Source: a virus
Strand: one strand, 5' to 3'
DNA length: 30,922 bases
Virus record (IMG/VR): IMGVR_UViG_3300022074_000228
Location: 1 to 30,922 of that record
Position 1 is the stretch's first letter. Every line of letters begins with the position of its first letter. The notes under the pieces were generated by a model, which was not told the origin of the DNA, did not search any database, and was given only the letters and a program-made list of their open reading frames with translations. Both the position numbers and the translations under genes were made by a program. This document shows positions 23,438 through 29,978 of the stretch, one piece after another.

Positions 23438-25145
23438 AAAATTAAGATGGAAAAACTTTTTATCAACAGGCAATTCGTTTACAGAAATAGATTTTAGTTC
23501 GCATAAAACAACACTTGTTGTTGGGCATAATGGTGCTGGAAAATCTACTTTACTCGATGCTCTGGCTTTTGCATTGTTTGGTAAAGCACATCGAAATATT
23601 AGTAAACCACAGCTTATTAATTCTATTAATAATAAAGCTTGTATTGTAGAAGTTGAATTTGATGCTTCCGGATCCGTATTAAAGGTCGTACGAGGTATTA
23701 AACCAAACATATTTGAAATATGGAAAGATGGGGTGATGATTAATCAATCGTCACATTCCAAAGAGTACCAGAAGATCCTCGAGCAAAACATCTTAAAGCT
23801 TAATCATAAAAGCTTTCATCAGATAGTTGTACTCGGGTCCTCCTCCTTCATTCCCTTCATGCAACTTCCGGCACAACACCGCCGGGATGTAATTGAGGAT
23901 CTTCTGGACATTAATGTATTCTCTAAAATGAATCAGATCTTAAAAGAAAAAAATGGCATTCTTAAGGATAATTTGAAGGTAGTTGAGTATGATACAGAGC
24001 TCAATAATGAAAAAATAGATCTTCAAAAAAATTACATTAAAGAAGTGGAGGCTTTATCAGTTGAGCAAATCAATCAAAAAGAATCAGACGCCGCTGATGC
24101 ACAGAAAGAAATCGATTCCTTTCAATCCGAAAATGTTTTATTATCAACCGAGATCGAAGAAAGGTCTGATGGCTTACAAGAAGATCTCAAAGAAAACCAC
24201 GACAAACGGCAAAGTCTCTTACACTATCAAGCCGAGTTCAATCAAAAAATTAAAACACTGGTCAAAGAAACGAAGTTTTACGAAGAAAATGATACATGCC
24301 CCACATGTACCCAAGATATTAGTACAGAAGTTAGAGACACCAAGTTGGCAACCGCTAAAGAAAAAGCTGCAGAACTTAACAGCGCCGTATGTGATGTCAA
24401 TGAAAAGTCGACTATTGTGGAATCAACTATTGAAAGGCTCACAAATACCGCAGGCGAAATTAGAGATAAAACCTCTGTTATTAATTCTAACAACAAAACG
24501 ATTAGTCGGTTACAAGAGCAAATTAAATCTATCAATAGCTCGATTGAACAAATACGGGGATCCAGTGGAGATTTAAGTAAATCAAATGATGAGCTAAAAG
24601 CTCTTAAAAAATTAAAAGATGATTTATTTGAAAAAAGATTGTACTTAAATGAATCGGTATTGTATAATAATACAATGCTGGAGATGTTAAAAGATACAGG
24701 AATCAAAACAAAAATCATTAAACAATATTTGCCTGTTATTAATAATCTAGTTAATAAGTATTTACAAGTGCTTGACTTCTTCGTTTCGTTTAATCTAGAC
24801 GAAGCATTTGCTGAAACAATACGATCACGGCATAGAGATTCATTTTCTTATGCTTCATTTTCTGAAGGTGAAAAACAACGTATTGACTTGGCATTACTCT
24901 TTACTTGGCGTCAAATAGCCAAAATGAAAAATTCAGTATCAACAAACTTATTGGTATTGGATGAAACCTTTGACTCATCTCTAGACTATGAGGGTGTTGA
25001 TAATCTTATGAAAATTATTCATACTTTAGGAGATGATACAAACGTATTTGTGATTAGTCACAAAGGTGATATTCTTGAAGGGAAATTCGAAAATAAATTA
25101 GAATTTCACAAAGAGAAAAACTTTAGTAAAATAAAAGGAAATTGA
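23424..25145 (+). CDS. 46: Recombination ATPase subunit gp46 (Rad50/SbcC family)
   Basis: The 573-residue SMC-like protein has Walker A GHNGAGKST (about 34-42), a long coiled coil broken by the zinc hook CPTC (Cys292 and Cys295), the ABC signature FSEGEKQRIDLALLF near residue 480, Walker B LLVLDETFDSSLD and the final VISHKGD switch. It drives the gp47 nuclease at DNA ends. Length is close to T4 gp46 (560). The ATG at 23424 lies inside the preceding small gene; no strong ribosome site is visible, so coupling to it is likely. Ends one base before gene 45. Confidence 0.93.
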   Translation: MITFKKLRWKNFLSTGNSFTEIDFSSHKTTLVVGHNGAGKSTLLDALAFALFGKAHRNISKPQLINSINNKACIVEVEFDASGSVLKVVRGIKPNIFEIWKDGVMINQSSHSKEYQKILEQNILKLNHKSFHQIVVLGSSSFIPFMQLPAQHRRDVIEDLLDINVFSKMNQILKEKNGILKDNLKVVEYDTELNNEKIDLQKNYIKEVEALSVEQINQKESDAADAQKEIDSFQSENVLLSTEIEERSDGLQEDLKENHDKRQSLLHYQAEFNQKIKTLVKETKFYEENDTCPTCTQDISTEVRDTKLATAKEKAAELNSAVCDVNEKSTIVESTIERLTNTAGEIRDKTSVINSNNKTISRLQEQIKSINSSIEQIRGSSGDLSKSNDELKALKKLKDDLFEKRLYLNESVLYNNTMLEMLKDTGIKTKIIKQYLPVINNLVNKYLQVLDFFVSFNLDEAFAETIRSRHRDSFSYASFSEGEKQRIDLALLFTWRQIAKMKNSVSTNLLVLDETFDSSLDYEGVDNLMKIIHTLGDDTNVFVISHKGDILEGKFENKLEFHKEKNFSKIKGN

Positions 25146-25146
25146 A

Positions 25147-25821
25147 ATGGAACTATCCAACTTTACTATGCAAATCTTGAAAAACTTTTCTTCTATCAAT
25201 CCAAACCTAGTTATCCGAGGTGGCAATAGTATTATGTCAATGTCGGAAGCTAAGAATGTTTTGGTTCGAGCCACAGTTTCAGAAAACTTTCCACAAGCAT
25301 TTGGAATTTATGATCTATCAGAATTTTTATCGGTACTTAGTCTGTTTGATACGACTAACTTAAAGTTTGATGAAACTCATGTGACAGTGGGTGATGTATC
25401 AGGTCGATCTAAAATTAAATACTTCTTTTCTGATATCGATATGCTCACTTCTCCTACTAAGGCAATTGAAATGCCTAATCCAGAAGTCAAGTTTGTTCTT
25501 GATCAGGATACACTAGGACGTATCAAAAAGGCCGCCGCTGCGCTTGGGCATGATCAACTATCTATTACGCCAGGTGATGGTGTAATTGCTCTCACAGTTG
25601 TTGATATTGATAATGCAACATCTAATACATATTCTATTGATGTTCCTGGTGAAAGTACAGGCGACTTTAACTTTATTCTAAATATTAAAAATTTACAGAT
25701 GATTCCTGGCAATTATGATGTCTCAATATCATCAAGGCTTATTTCACAATTTAATTTAATCCAAGAAGGTGTTGACTTAACATATTGGTTAGCACTCGAA
25801 AAAACTTCGACATACAAATAA
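25147..25821 (+). CDS. 45: Sliding clamp gp45
   Basis: The 224-residue protein is the trimeric DNA polymerase clamp, close to T4 gp45 (228). Matching segments are MELSNFTMQILKNFSSINPNLVIRGGN, the repeated two-domain beta pattern with FGIYDLSEFLSVLSLF, KIKYFFSD, and the C-terminal MIPGNYDVSISSRLISQF and DLTYWLALE. It tethers polymerase and also activates late transcription by contacting gp55 and gp33. It begins one base after gene 46 with AAAGGAAATTG as ribosome site. Confidence 0.9.
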   Translation: MELSNFTMQILKNFSSINPNLVIRGGNSIMSMSEAKNVLVRATVSENFPQAFGIYDLSEFLSVLSLFDTTNLKFDETHVTVGDVSGRSKIKYFFSDIDMLTSPTKAIEMPNPEVKFVLDQDTLGRIKKAAAALGHDQLSITPGDGVIALTVVDIDNATSNTYSIDVPGESTGDFNFILNIKNLQMIPGNYDVSISSRLISQFNLIQEGVDLTYWLALEKTSTYK

Positions 25822-25832
25822 AGGAGAATAAT

Positions 25833-26024
25833 ATGTCAGAAATAGTTTATGAACTTGCAACACGAACATCGAGATCAACAGTAGCTGTTATCGATGCGGT
25901 TGTGCAGCGCGGAGGTTTTCGTGGTGAAGAATTGTCTACCATTGGTCAACTCAGAGATCAATGCATTCAACTAACTGCACTATGTGAAGAAAAAGAGCAG
26001 GAGGAAGCCGCTGAATCGGAATGA
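25833..26024 (+). CDS. Small protein between clamp and clamp-loader genes (63 aa)
   Basis: The start at ATG 25833 follows the strong site AAGGAG (25821-25826) and is preferred to an upstream GTG at 25785 inside gene 45. The 63-residue protein has a DNA-binding-like opening (SEIVYELATRTSRSTVAVIDAVVQRG), a middle ELSTIGQLRDQCIQLTALCEE helix and an acidic tail. The position corresponds to none of the T4 genes between 45 and 44, where 45 leads directly to 44. Possible roles, such as a polymerase-binding or transcription accessory protein, are speculation. Confidence 0.65.
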   Translation: MSEIVYELATRTSRSTVAVIDAVVQRGGFRGEELSTIGQLRDQCIQLTALCEEKEQEEAAESE

Positions 26025-26053
26025 TGTACACCATGTAAAAGTCGTGTTATAAT
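26025..26053 (+). promoter_or_regulatory. Sigma70-like promoter before gene 44 (TGTACA-N17-TATAAT)
   Basis: TGTACA at 26025-26030 starts on the base after the preceding stop codon, and a perfect TATAAT at 26048-26053 follows a 17-base spacer. The leader carries GGAG before the ATG at 26080. This would give genes 44, dexA-like, 62 and regA their own early or middle start. Confidence 0.75.
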
Positions 26054-26079
26054 ATAAAAATAAATTATGGAGTAAGTGA

Positions 26080-27012
26080 ATGAAAGACTTTTTATGGGTA
26101 GAAAAATACAGACCAAGCAAGATCGCTGATTGCGTTCTGCCTGATCGTTTAAAATCTACATTTCAAAACATAGTAGATGCCGGTGAAGTTCCTAATATGC
26201 TCTTTGCCGGATCTGCTGGTCTTGGAAAAACTACGGTGGCCAAAGCTTTATGTGAAGAGCTTGGCCTAGACTACATTATTATCAATGGATCTGAAGAAGG
26301 TAATATTGACACATTACGCGGAAAAATAAAACAGTTCGCATCTACAGTTTCACTATCAGGAGGATACAAAGTATGCATCTTGGACGAGGCTGATTATCTC
26401 AACCCTCAATCCACACAACCTGCACTTAGAGGATTCATTGAAGAGTTCTCAGATAATTGCAGATTTATTCTCACTTGTAACTTTAAAAACCGGATCATCG
26501 AGCCTTTGCACTCGCGTTGTGGTGTATATGAATTTAATACTACAAAAAAAGATATGGTTCAACTTTGCGGTGCATTCATGGATCGTCTCGCTGATATTTT
26601 GTATAAAGAAGGCGTATCATTTGATAGTAAAGGTCTAGCAGACCTAATTATGAAACATGCACCAGATTGGCGTCGTGTATTAAATGAAGCACAACGAACT
26701 GGTATTAGTGGAAATTCTATAAGCCAATCGACAGTTTCAAGTGTTGATAGCTTTGGTTCTCTCACATCCTTTCTAAAAGCTAAAGACTTTAAAAAGATGC
26801 GTAAATGGATTACAGATAATATTGATATTGAACCGGCAGCTATATTTCGTGGCTTATATGACTCTATGTTTGATTATGTAGATGGTCAATCAATTCCTCA
26901 GCTTGTTCTTATTATTGCTGATTATCAATATAAAGATGCATTTGTTGCTGATCATGAAATAAATCTCGTTGCATGTATGACAGAGATTATGGCACAGGTA
27001 AATTTTAAATGA
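26080..27012 (+). CDS. 44: Clamp loader large subunit gp44
   Basis: The 310-residue AAA+ protein has LWVEKYRPSKIADCVLP at the start, Walker A GSAGLGKT (about 44-51), Walker B ILDEAD (about 100-105) and the SRC motif with the arginine finger at about 145-147. Four copies with one gp62 open the gp45 ring and place it on DNA. T4 gp44 is 319 residues. The last 4 bases overlap the exonuclease gene that here separates it from gene 62. Confidence 0.93.
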   Translation: MKDFLWVEKYRPSKIADCVLPDRLKSTFQNIVDAGEVPNMLFAGSAGLGKTTVAKALCEELGLDYIIINGSEEGNIDTLRGKIKQFASTVSLSGGYKVCILDEADYLNPQSTQPALRGFIEEFSDNCRFILTCNFKNRIIEPLHSRCGVYEFNTTKKDMVQLCGAFMDRLADILYKEGVSFDSKGLADLIMKHAPDWRRVLNEAQRTGISGNSISQSTVSSVDSFGSLTSFLKAKDFKKMRKWITDNIDIEPAAIFRGLYDSMFDYVDGQSIPQLVLIIADYQYKDAFVADHEINLVACMTEIMAQVNFK

Positions 27013-27590
27013 ACTTAATATATGATTTCGAAACGCTAGGCCCTGCACAAAATGGTGCAGTTGTATCAATGGCTATCTTAAAATTTGATGAGACCAAATA
27101 TGTATCTGAGGAACCATATGAGTACGAAGATTTATTGGCAGAAACTAGTTTTATTAAGTTTAATGTCGCAGAACAAGTAGAAAAATATAACAGAATAATA
27201 GATAAATCTACACTTGAGTGGTGGCAACGTAAAGAACCTGAGGCTAGAACTCAACTAGAACCTTCTGATGAAGATAGATCTATTACAGAATTATGGCAGT
27301 TCTTTTCGGATTACTCAAAAGGTTTAGATCTTAAAAAGGTATATACTCGTGGCAATGGTTTTGATCCAATTGTCTTAGAAAGTGTTGTACAAACCTTTGG
27401 ATATAGTGTACCATATCCTTGGTGGATTATTCGTGACACTCGTTCTACAATAAATGGTATGTCATGGGGATGGGATCTAGATGATAAGTTTATTCCTGAA
27501 GGGCTCAATGAAAAATTCATACACCATGATCCACGCCATGACATTGTTATGGACGTTATGCGTATGCAAACAATTGCAGTTCACCTATGA
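27009..27590 (+). CDS. dexA: DEDDh 3'-5' exonuclease, DexA-like
   Basis: The 193-residue protein opens with the exonuclease motif I (YDFETLG; Asp6, Glu8), has a motif II Asp in RGNGFDP (Asp119), and motif III HDIVMD (His177, Asp182) near the C-terminus. These are the four metal ligands and catalytic His of the DEDDh class. T4 DexA (227 residues) is the nearest known relative. It may digest host DNA or trim single strands. It overlaps gene 44 and gene 62 by 4 bases each, so it is inserted between the two clamp loader genes, which are adjacent in T4. Symbol is by family resemblance. Confidence 0.72.
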   Translation: MNLIYDFETLGPAQNGAVVSMAILKFDETKYVSEEPYEYEDLLAETSFIKFNVAEQVEKYNRIIDKSTLEWWQRKEPEARTQLEPSDEDRSITELWQFFSDYSKGLDLKKVYTRGNGFDPIVLESVVQTFGYSVPYPWWIIRDTRSTINGMSWGWDLDDKFIPEGLNEKFIHHDPRHDIVMDVMRMQTIAVHL

Positions 27591-27967
27591 ACCACTTTGA
27601 TTATTTAAAAGCAATCAACGATACTAAAGACGATATCATGATAGGAGAAGAGGCTGAAAAGTCTTATAATTCTTTCATGATTAATCGCGGACTTAGTTAT
27701 TTTTATGACACCGCCGTACTCGCAAATGTGATGAATCAGTACCATCATGTCGGCAAAAAACTTCAATTTCACTTTTTTATAAATACTATCAGAAAACGCA
27801 AGCGCTTTTCGAAATGGAATAAACCTGAAACACACAGTGATATTGAAGTGATTAAAGAGTACTATGGATATAATAATACAAGAGCCCGCGAAGTTCTCTC
27901 ACTTTTATCACCAGAAAAAATAAAAATTATAAAAGAAAAGGTGAGTCGTGGTGGAAGAAGAAAATAA
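27587..27967 (+). CDS. 62: Clamp loader small subunit gp62
   Basis: The 126-residue protein is basic and helical. HFHFFINTIRKRKRFSKWNK-like content (here QFHFFINTIRKRKRFSKW) parallels the FNYLMAAVPRGKRYGKW segment of T4 gp62, and position between gene 44 and regA supports the call. It is clearly shorter than T4 gp62 (187), a feature shared with marine relatives. One copy joins four gp44 subunits to form the clamp loader. Coupled to the upstream exonuclease by a 4-base overlap. Confidence 0.75.
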   Translation: MNHFDYLKAINDTKDDIMIGEEAEKSYNSFMINRGLSYFYDTAVLANVMNQYHHVGKKLQFHFFINTIRKRKRFSKWNKPETHSDIEVIKEYYGYNNTRAREVLSLLSPEKIKIIKEKVSRGGRRK

Positions 27968-27992
27968 CATTGTAGAATGGAATCCAACAGAT

Positions 27993-28361
27993 ATGTTGGA
28001 AATACTATTAAATGAACCTGATGATTTTTTAAAGGTTCGCGAGACATTAACTCGTATCGGTGTAGCATCTAGAAAAGATAAAAAGCTTTATCAATCTTGT
28101 CATATTTTGCATAAACAAGGCCGGTACTTTATTGTCCATTTTAAAGAATTATTCTTGTTAGATGGTAAAAAAGCTAATTTAGAAGAAAACGACATTGCTC
28201 GTAGAAATACCATCGCTACGCTATTAAGCGATTGGGGACTTATTGATTTCGTTAAAAAAGAAGAATTACCTATTGCGCCTTTAAGGCAAATAAAAATTAT
28301 TTCTTTTAAAGATAAAGATCAATGGGAACTATGTCCGAAGTATAATATCGGAAATAAATAG
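27993..28361 (+). CDS. regA: RegA translational repressor
   Basis: From ATG 27993 the product is MLEILLNEPDDFLKVRETLTRIG, which lines up from its first residue with T4 RegA (MIEITLKKPEDFLKV). The rest follows closely: LYQSCHILHKQGRYFIVHFKELF, RRNTIATLLSDWGLIDFV and the ending WELCPKYNIGNK. RegA binds the start regions of many early messages and blocks ribosome loading; in T4 these include genes 44, 45, 62 and regA itself. An upstream in-frame GTG at 27948, inside gene 62, would add 15 residues; I prefer 27993 by alignment, though its ribosome site is weak. 122 residues, T4 has 122. Confidence 0.9.
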   Translation: MLEILLNEPDDFLKVRETLTRIGVASRKDKKLYQSCHILHKQGRYFIVHFKELFLLDGKKANLEENDIARRNTIATLLSDWGLIDFVKKEELPIAPLRQIKIISFKDKDQWELCPKYNIGNK

Positions 28362-28362
28362 C

Positions 28363-28458
28363 AGCTATACCTCACGGATATAGCTAATTCATTATATATA
28401 GTATTGCGATGCGGAATAATCCGGTCGCAATATAATCTTGCTTGCTCAAAAGGAGATA
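28363..28458 (+). promoter_or_regulatory. Structured leader with ROSE-type RNA thermometer before hsp20
   Basis: The 100-base gap before hsp20 folds into three stems. Stem I: AGCTATA (28363-28369) with TATAGCT (28379-28385). Stem II: TATTGCGA (28402-28409) with TCGCAATA (28425-28432), enclosing CGGA-ATAA-TCCG. Stem III: ATCTT-G-CT (28435-28442) with AGGAGAT (28451-28457), leaving G28440 bulged, and so hiding the ribosome site. The TTGCT opposite AGGA with a bulged G is the signature of ROSE thermometers, known before small heat shock genes of Alpha- and Gammaproteobacteria. A second TTGCT at 28442-28446 offers an alternative register. No clear promoter lies in the gap; AATAAATA at 28353 is one base off the late consensus. 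Confidence 0.72.
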
Positions 28459-28461
28459 ACA

Positions 28462-28932
28462 ATGACAGGCTTACAAACACTATTCCCGCGGTCATCTTTT
28501 GTTGGTTTTGACCATCTGTTCAACGAATTAGAGTGGACAGCTAAACATGCCCAAGACCATTATCCCCCACATAATATTATTAAAGCTGGAGATCAAGAAT
28601 ACTTGATTGAACTAGCTATTGCTGGGTTTACAAAGGATGAAATATCTGTAGAAGTTAAAGATAGAACCTTGACTGTTACAGGGGAACACGTCTCTAAAGG
28701 TAGAGAGTTTATCCATCGTGGCATTTCGACAAAGAAATTTAAACGAACCTTTAGGCTGTCCGAACATGTAAATGTAAACGGAGCAGATATTCAGGACGGC
28801 ATTCTGGCAATTGAATTGCAGTATGTTATCCCAGAAGATCAGCGTCCTCGTAAAATCAATATTGGTCAAACGAGGAAACAAAATGACACAAGCAATACTA
28901 GCAGCCCACAGCTACTCAACGAGGGCAATTGA
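28462..28932 (+). CDS. hsp20: Small heat shock protein Hsp20 (IbpA-like, class A)
   Basis: I use ATG 28462 (MTGLQTLFPRSSFVGFD) since an upstream in-frame TTG at 28438 would consume the ribosome site. The 156-residue protein has a short N-terminal arm, the alpha-crystallin domain from about residue 35 (YPPHNIIKAGDQEYLIELAIAGF) through the EFIHRGISTKKFKRTFRL beta region to the VIPEDQRPRKINI ending, and a flexible tail. The sequence style is that of class A proteobacterial IbpA/HspA holdases, which bind unfolding proteins. Hsp20 genes are common in T4-like marine phages. The ROSE-type leader suggests heat-controlled translation. It overlaps the following gene by 50 bases. Confidence 0.92.
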   Translation: MTGLQTLFPRSSFVGFDHLFNELEWTAKHAQDHYPPHNIIKAGDQEYLIELAIAGFTKDEISVEVKDRTLTVTGEHVSKGREFIHRGISTKKFKRTFRLSEHVNVNGADIQDGILAIELQYVIPEDQRPRKINIGQTRKQNDTSNTSSPQLLNEGN

Positions 28933-29137
28933 AACTATCATAGAAGCACTAAGATCTCTTATTCAGTATAGAGCGCATCGTAAAGCGATCCGTGAAACTG
29001 AAAAAGAGTTATCCAAATTATCAGATAATGACTTAGCTGATATTGGTCTTTGCAGAGGCGACATATATTCAATCGCACGGTCAGTAGATACAATAGCAAA
29101 TACAAAAGCTAATAATAATCTGAAAGGTTGGGTTTAA
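28883..29137 (+). CDS. DUF1127 domain protein
   Basis: ATG 28883 follows AGGA at the right distance; upstream in-frame starts lie deep inside hsp20. The 84-residue protein is basic and helical. Its C-terminal half, YRAHRKAIRETEKELSKLSDNDLADIGLCRGDIYSIARS, is the DUF1127 motif (arginine-rich helix, then LSDxxLxDIGLxRxDI). In Alphaproteobacteria, short DUF1127 proteins are linked to small-RNA turnover and to phosphate or stress physiology. I infer a similar RNA-binding or regulatory role here. The gene overlaps hsp20 by 50 bases and the next gene by one, so the operon is tightly coupled. Confidence 0.8.
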   Translation: MTQAILAAHSYSTRAIETIIEALRSLIQYRAHRKAIRETEKELSKLSDNDLADIGLCRGDIYSIARSVDTIANTKANNNLKGWV

Positions 29138-29316
29138 TGACAACTATGGTAGCAAACTATGTCTTCTCGCCCTTGTCGGGTTTGTGGTCTTCACTCGATC
29201 GTTATTCGCAGCTGATTGGATACTCGAGAGCGGCAGCGGAGCTCGCAAGAATGGGCCTTCACGAGGAATCCAAACGTTGTATGATGGAAATACGGGAGTT
29301 GCAAAATGACCGGTGA
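29137..29316 (+). CDS. Hypothetical small protein (59 aa) between DUF1127 and subunit c genes
   Basis: ATG 29137 overlaps the preceding stop by one base (TAATG). The 59-residue product has an N-terminal hydrophobic/aromatic part ([20 protein letters not shown]) and a helix [27 protein letters not shown]. The latter resembles a motif I recall from short alphaproteobacterial proteins, but I do not know the family. The region has noticeably more G and C than the replication genes upstream, which would fit recent acquisition together with its neighbours. It overlaps the subunit c gene by 11 bases. Confidence 0.65.
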   Translation: MTTMVANYVFSPLSGLWSSLDRYSQLIGYSRAAAELARMGLHEESKRCMMEIRELQNDR

Positions 29317-29527
29317 TATCGCAACAATGGGTGCCATGATAGGTGCAGGTCTAGCGACCTTCGGAATGGGCGGAGCAGCTATCGGAGTTGCTATGGTAGT
29401 AGGTAGTGTATTTAAATACATGCCTAAAAAGGCTGATAACTCAACGATGTTTGTTGGCATAGCATTTGCAGAAGCATTAGGAATCTTTGCATTCCTTGTA
29501 GCGCTTCTATTAATGTTTGCCGTATAA
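29306..29527 (+). CDS. atpE: F0 ATP synthase subunit c homologue (c-ring proteolipid)
   Basis: The 73-residue protein is a two-helix hairpin. Helix 1 (about 9-34) has the Gly-rich packing motif [20 protein letters not shown]; helix 2 (about 48-73) reads [20 protein letters not shown] and ends in LMFAV, nearly identical to alphaproteobacterial AtpE, with the proton-carrying Glu at residue 56. Subunit c forms the rotating ring through which protons drive ATP synthesis. The loop is unusual: bacterial subunits normally have Arg-(Gln/Asn)-Pro contacting the F1 stalk, whereas here it is Tyr-Met-Pro with Lys at 37, 41 and 42, and the distance from helix 1 Gly33 to the Glu is about 5 residues shorter than in E. 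coli. It may join the host ring, alter coupling, or act alone; not known. Confidence 0.85.
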   Translation: MTGDIATMGAMIGAGLATFGMGGAAIGVAMVVGSVFKYMPKKADNSTMFVGIAFAEALGIFAFLVALLLMFAV

Positions 29528-29676
29528 TGATGACATCAGAGTTGGTCGAAAGACTTGGTTTGGCATGCTTTGTAGTAATGTCTACGCTGATTCTTGTCTG
29601 CATACTAATAGGTTTTTATGCAGTGTATGATGCGTACAGCGAACCAAGAGGATGTATTATAAATACATCTTTATAA
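29527..29676 (+). CDS. Small single-pass membrane protein (49 aa)
   Basis: ATG 29527 overlaps the subunit c stop by one base (TAATG), and the frame ends in TAA at 29674-29676. The 49-residue product has a short polar start ([12 protein letters not shown]), one hydrophobic helix of about 22 residues (CFVVMSTLILVCILIGFYAV) and a polar tail. It belongs to no family I know. Its coupling to subunit c suggests an accessory role in the same membrane process, which is inference. The next late promoter lies within its last codons. Confidence 0.6.
   Translation: MMTSELVERLGLACFVVMSTLILVCILIGFYAVYDAYSEPRGCIINTSL
29658..29665 (+). promoter_or_regulatory. T4-type late promoter inside the end of the 49-aa gene
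   Basis: TATAAATA followed by C lies 83 bases before the ATG at 29748. It would start transcription near 29671, separating the following genes from the heat-shock operon and giving them late expression. Confidence 0.65.
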
Positions 29677-29696
29677 TGAGAAGGCTTTAAAAAGTC

Positions 29697-29718
29697 AGGG
29701 GGCGGGAGATCGCCCTCT
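29697..29718 (+). other. GC-rich hairpin in the leader of the gene at 29748
   Basis: AGGGGGCG at 29697-29704 pairs with CGCCCTCT at 29711-29718 (8 pairs, one G-T) around a 6-base loop. No T run follows, so termination is unlikely without help. It lies downstream of a late promoter, as the hairpin before gene 20 does, and may stabilise the message. The ribosome site CAGGAGA follows at 29737. Confidence 0.55.
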
Positions 29719-29747
29719 TGGTCACACAACACACACAGGAGACTTAA

Positions 29748-29978
29748 ATGTCAAATCCATATCAAATCCGCTATGATGTATTAAACATGGCAAAAGAAAT
29801 TGCAGACAAACATTATGATATGCAAGTAGATCTTGCTAATAAAATGTTAGGAATGTATAAGGAAGATACTGAACAAGCCCTCGAAGCTTGGAAAAAGTAT
29901 GTACCTAAAGCTTTAAATCCAGATGAAATTAAATTACAAGCTGAAAAACTTTATGAGTTTGTATCGGAAAAAAAGTAA
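29748..29978 (+). CDS. Hypothetical helical protein (76 aa)
   Basis: The 76-residue protein (MSNPYQIRYDVLNMAKEIADK...) is soluble and almost fully helical, with two amphipathic helices (VLNMAKEIADKHYDMQVDLANKML and EQALEAWKKYV) and a C-terminal PDEIKLQAEKLYEFVSEK segment. Proteins of this style recur in marine T4-like phages without a function that I know. It has a late promoter, a structured leader and the strong ribosome site AGGAGA, so it is probably well expressed late. Its stop overlaps the next start (TAATG). Confidence 0.7.
   Translation: MSNPYQIRYDVLNMAKEIADKHYDMQVDLANKMLGMYKEDTEQALEAWKKYVPKALNPDEIKLQAEKLYEFVSEKK

Noticed and set aside
24061-24576. + strand open frame of 171 codons in a second frame of gene 46
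   Set aside because: Lysine- and proline-rich shadow of the coiled-coil region of gp46, whose zinc hook is in the main frame.
27778-27785. TATAAATA inside gene 62
   Set aside because: It matches the late promoter exactly and could feed regA and the hsp20 operon, but it is within coding sequence and a few such octamers are expected by chance in DNA this AT-rich.
28431-28436. TATAAT just before hsp20
   Set aside because: It lies in the 3' arm of leader stem II, has no -35 at 16-18 bases, and a start there would remove the conserved leader stems.
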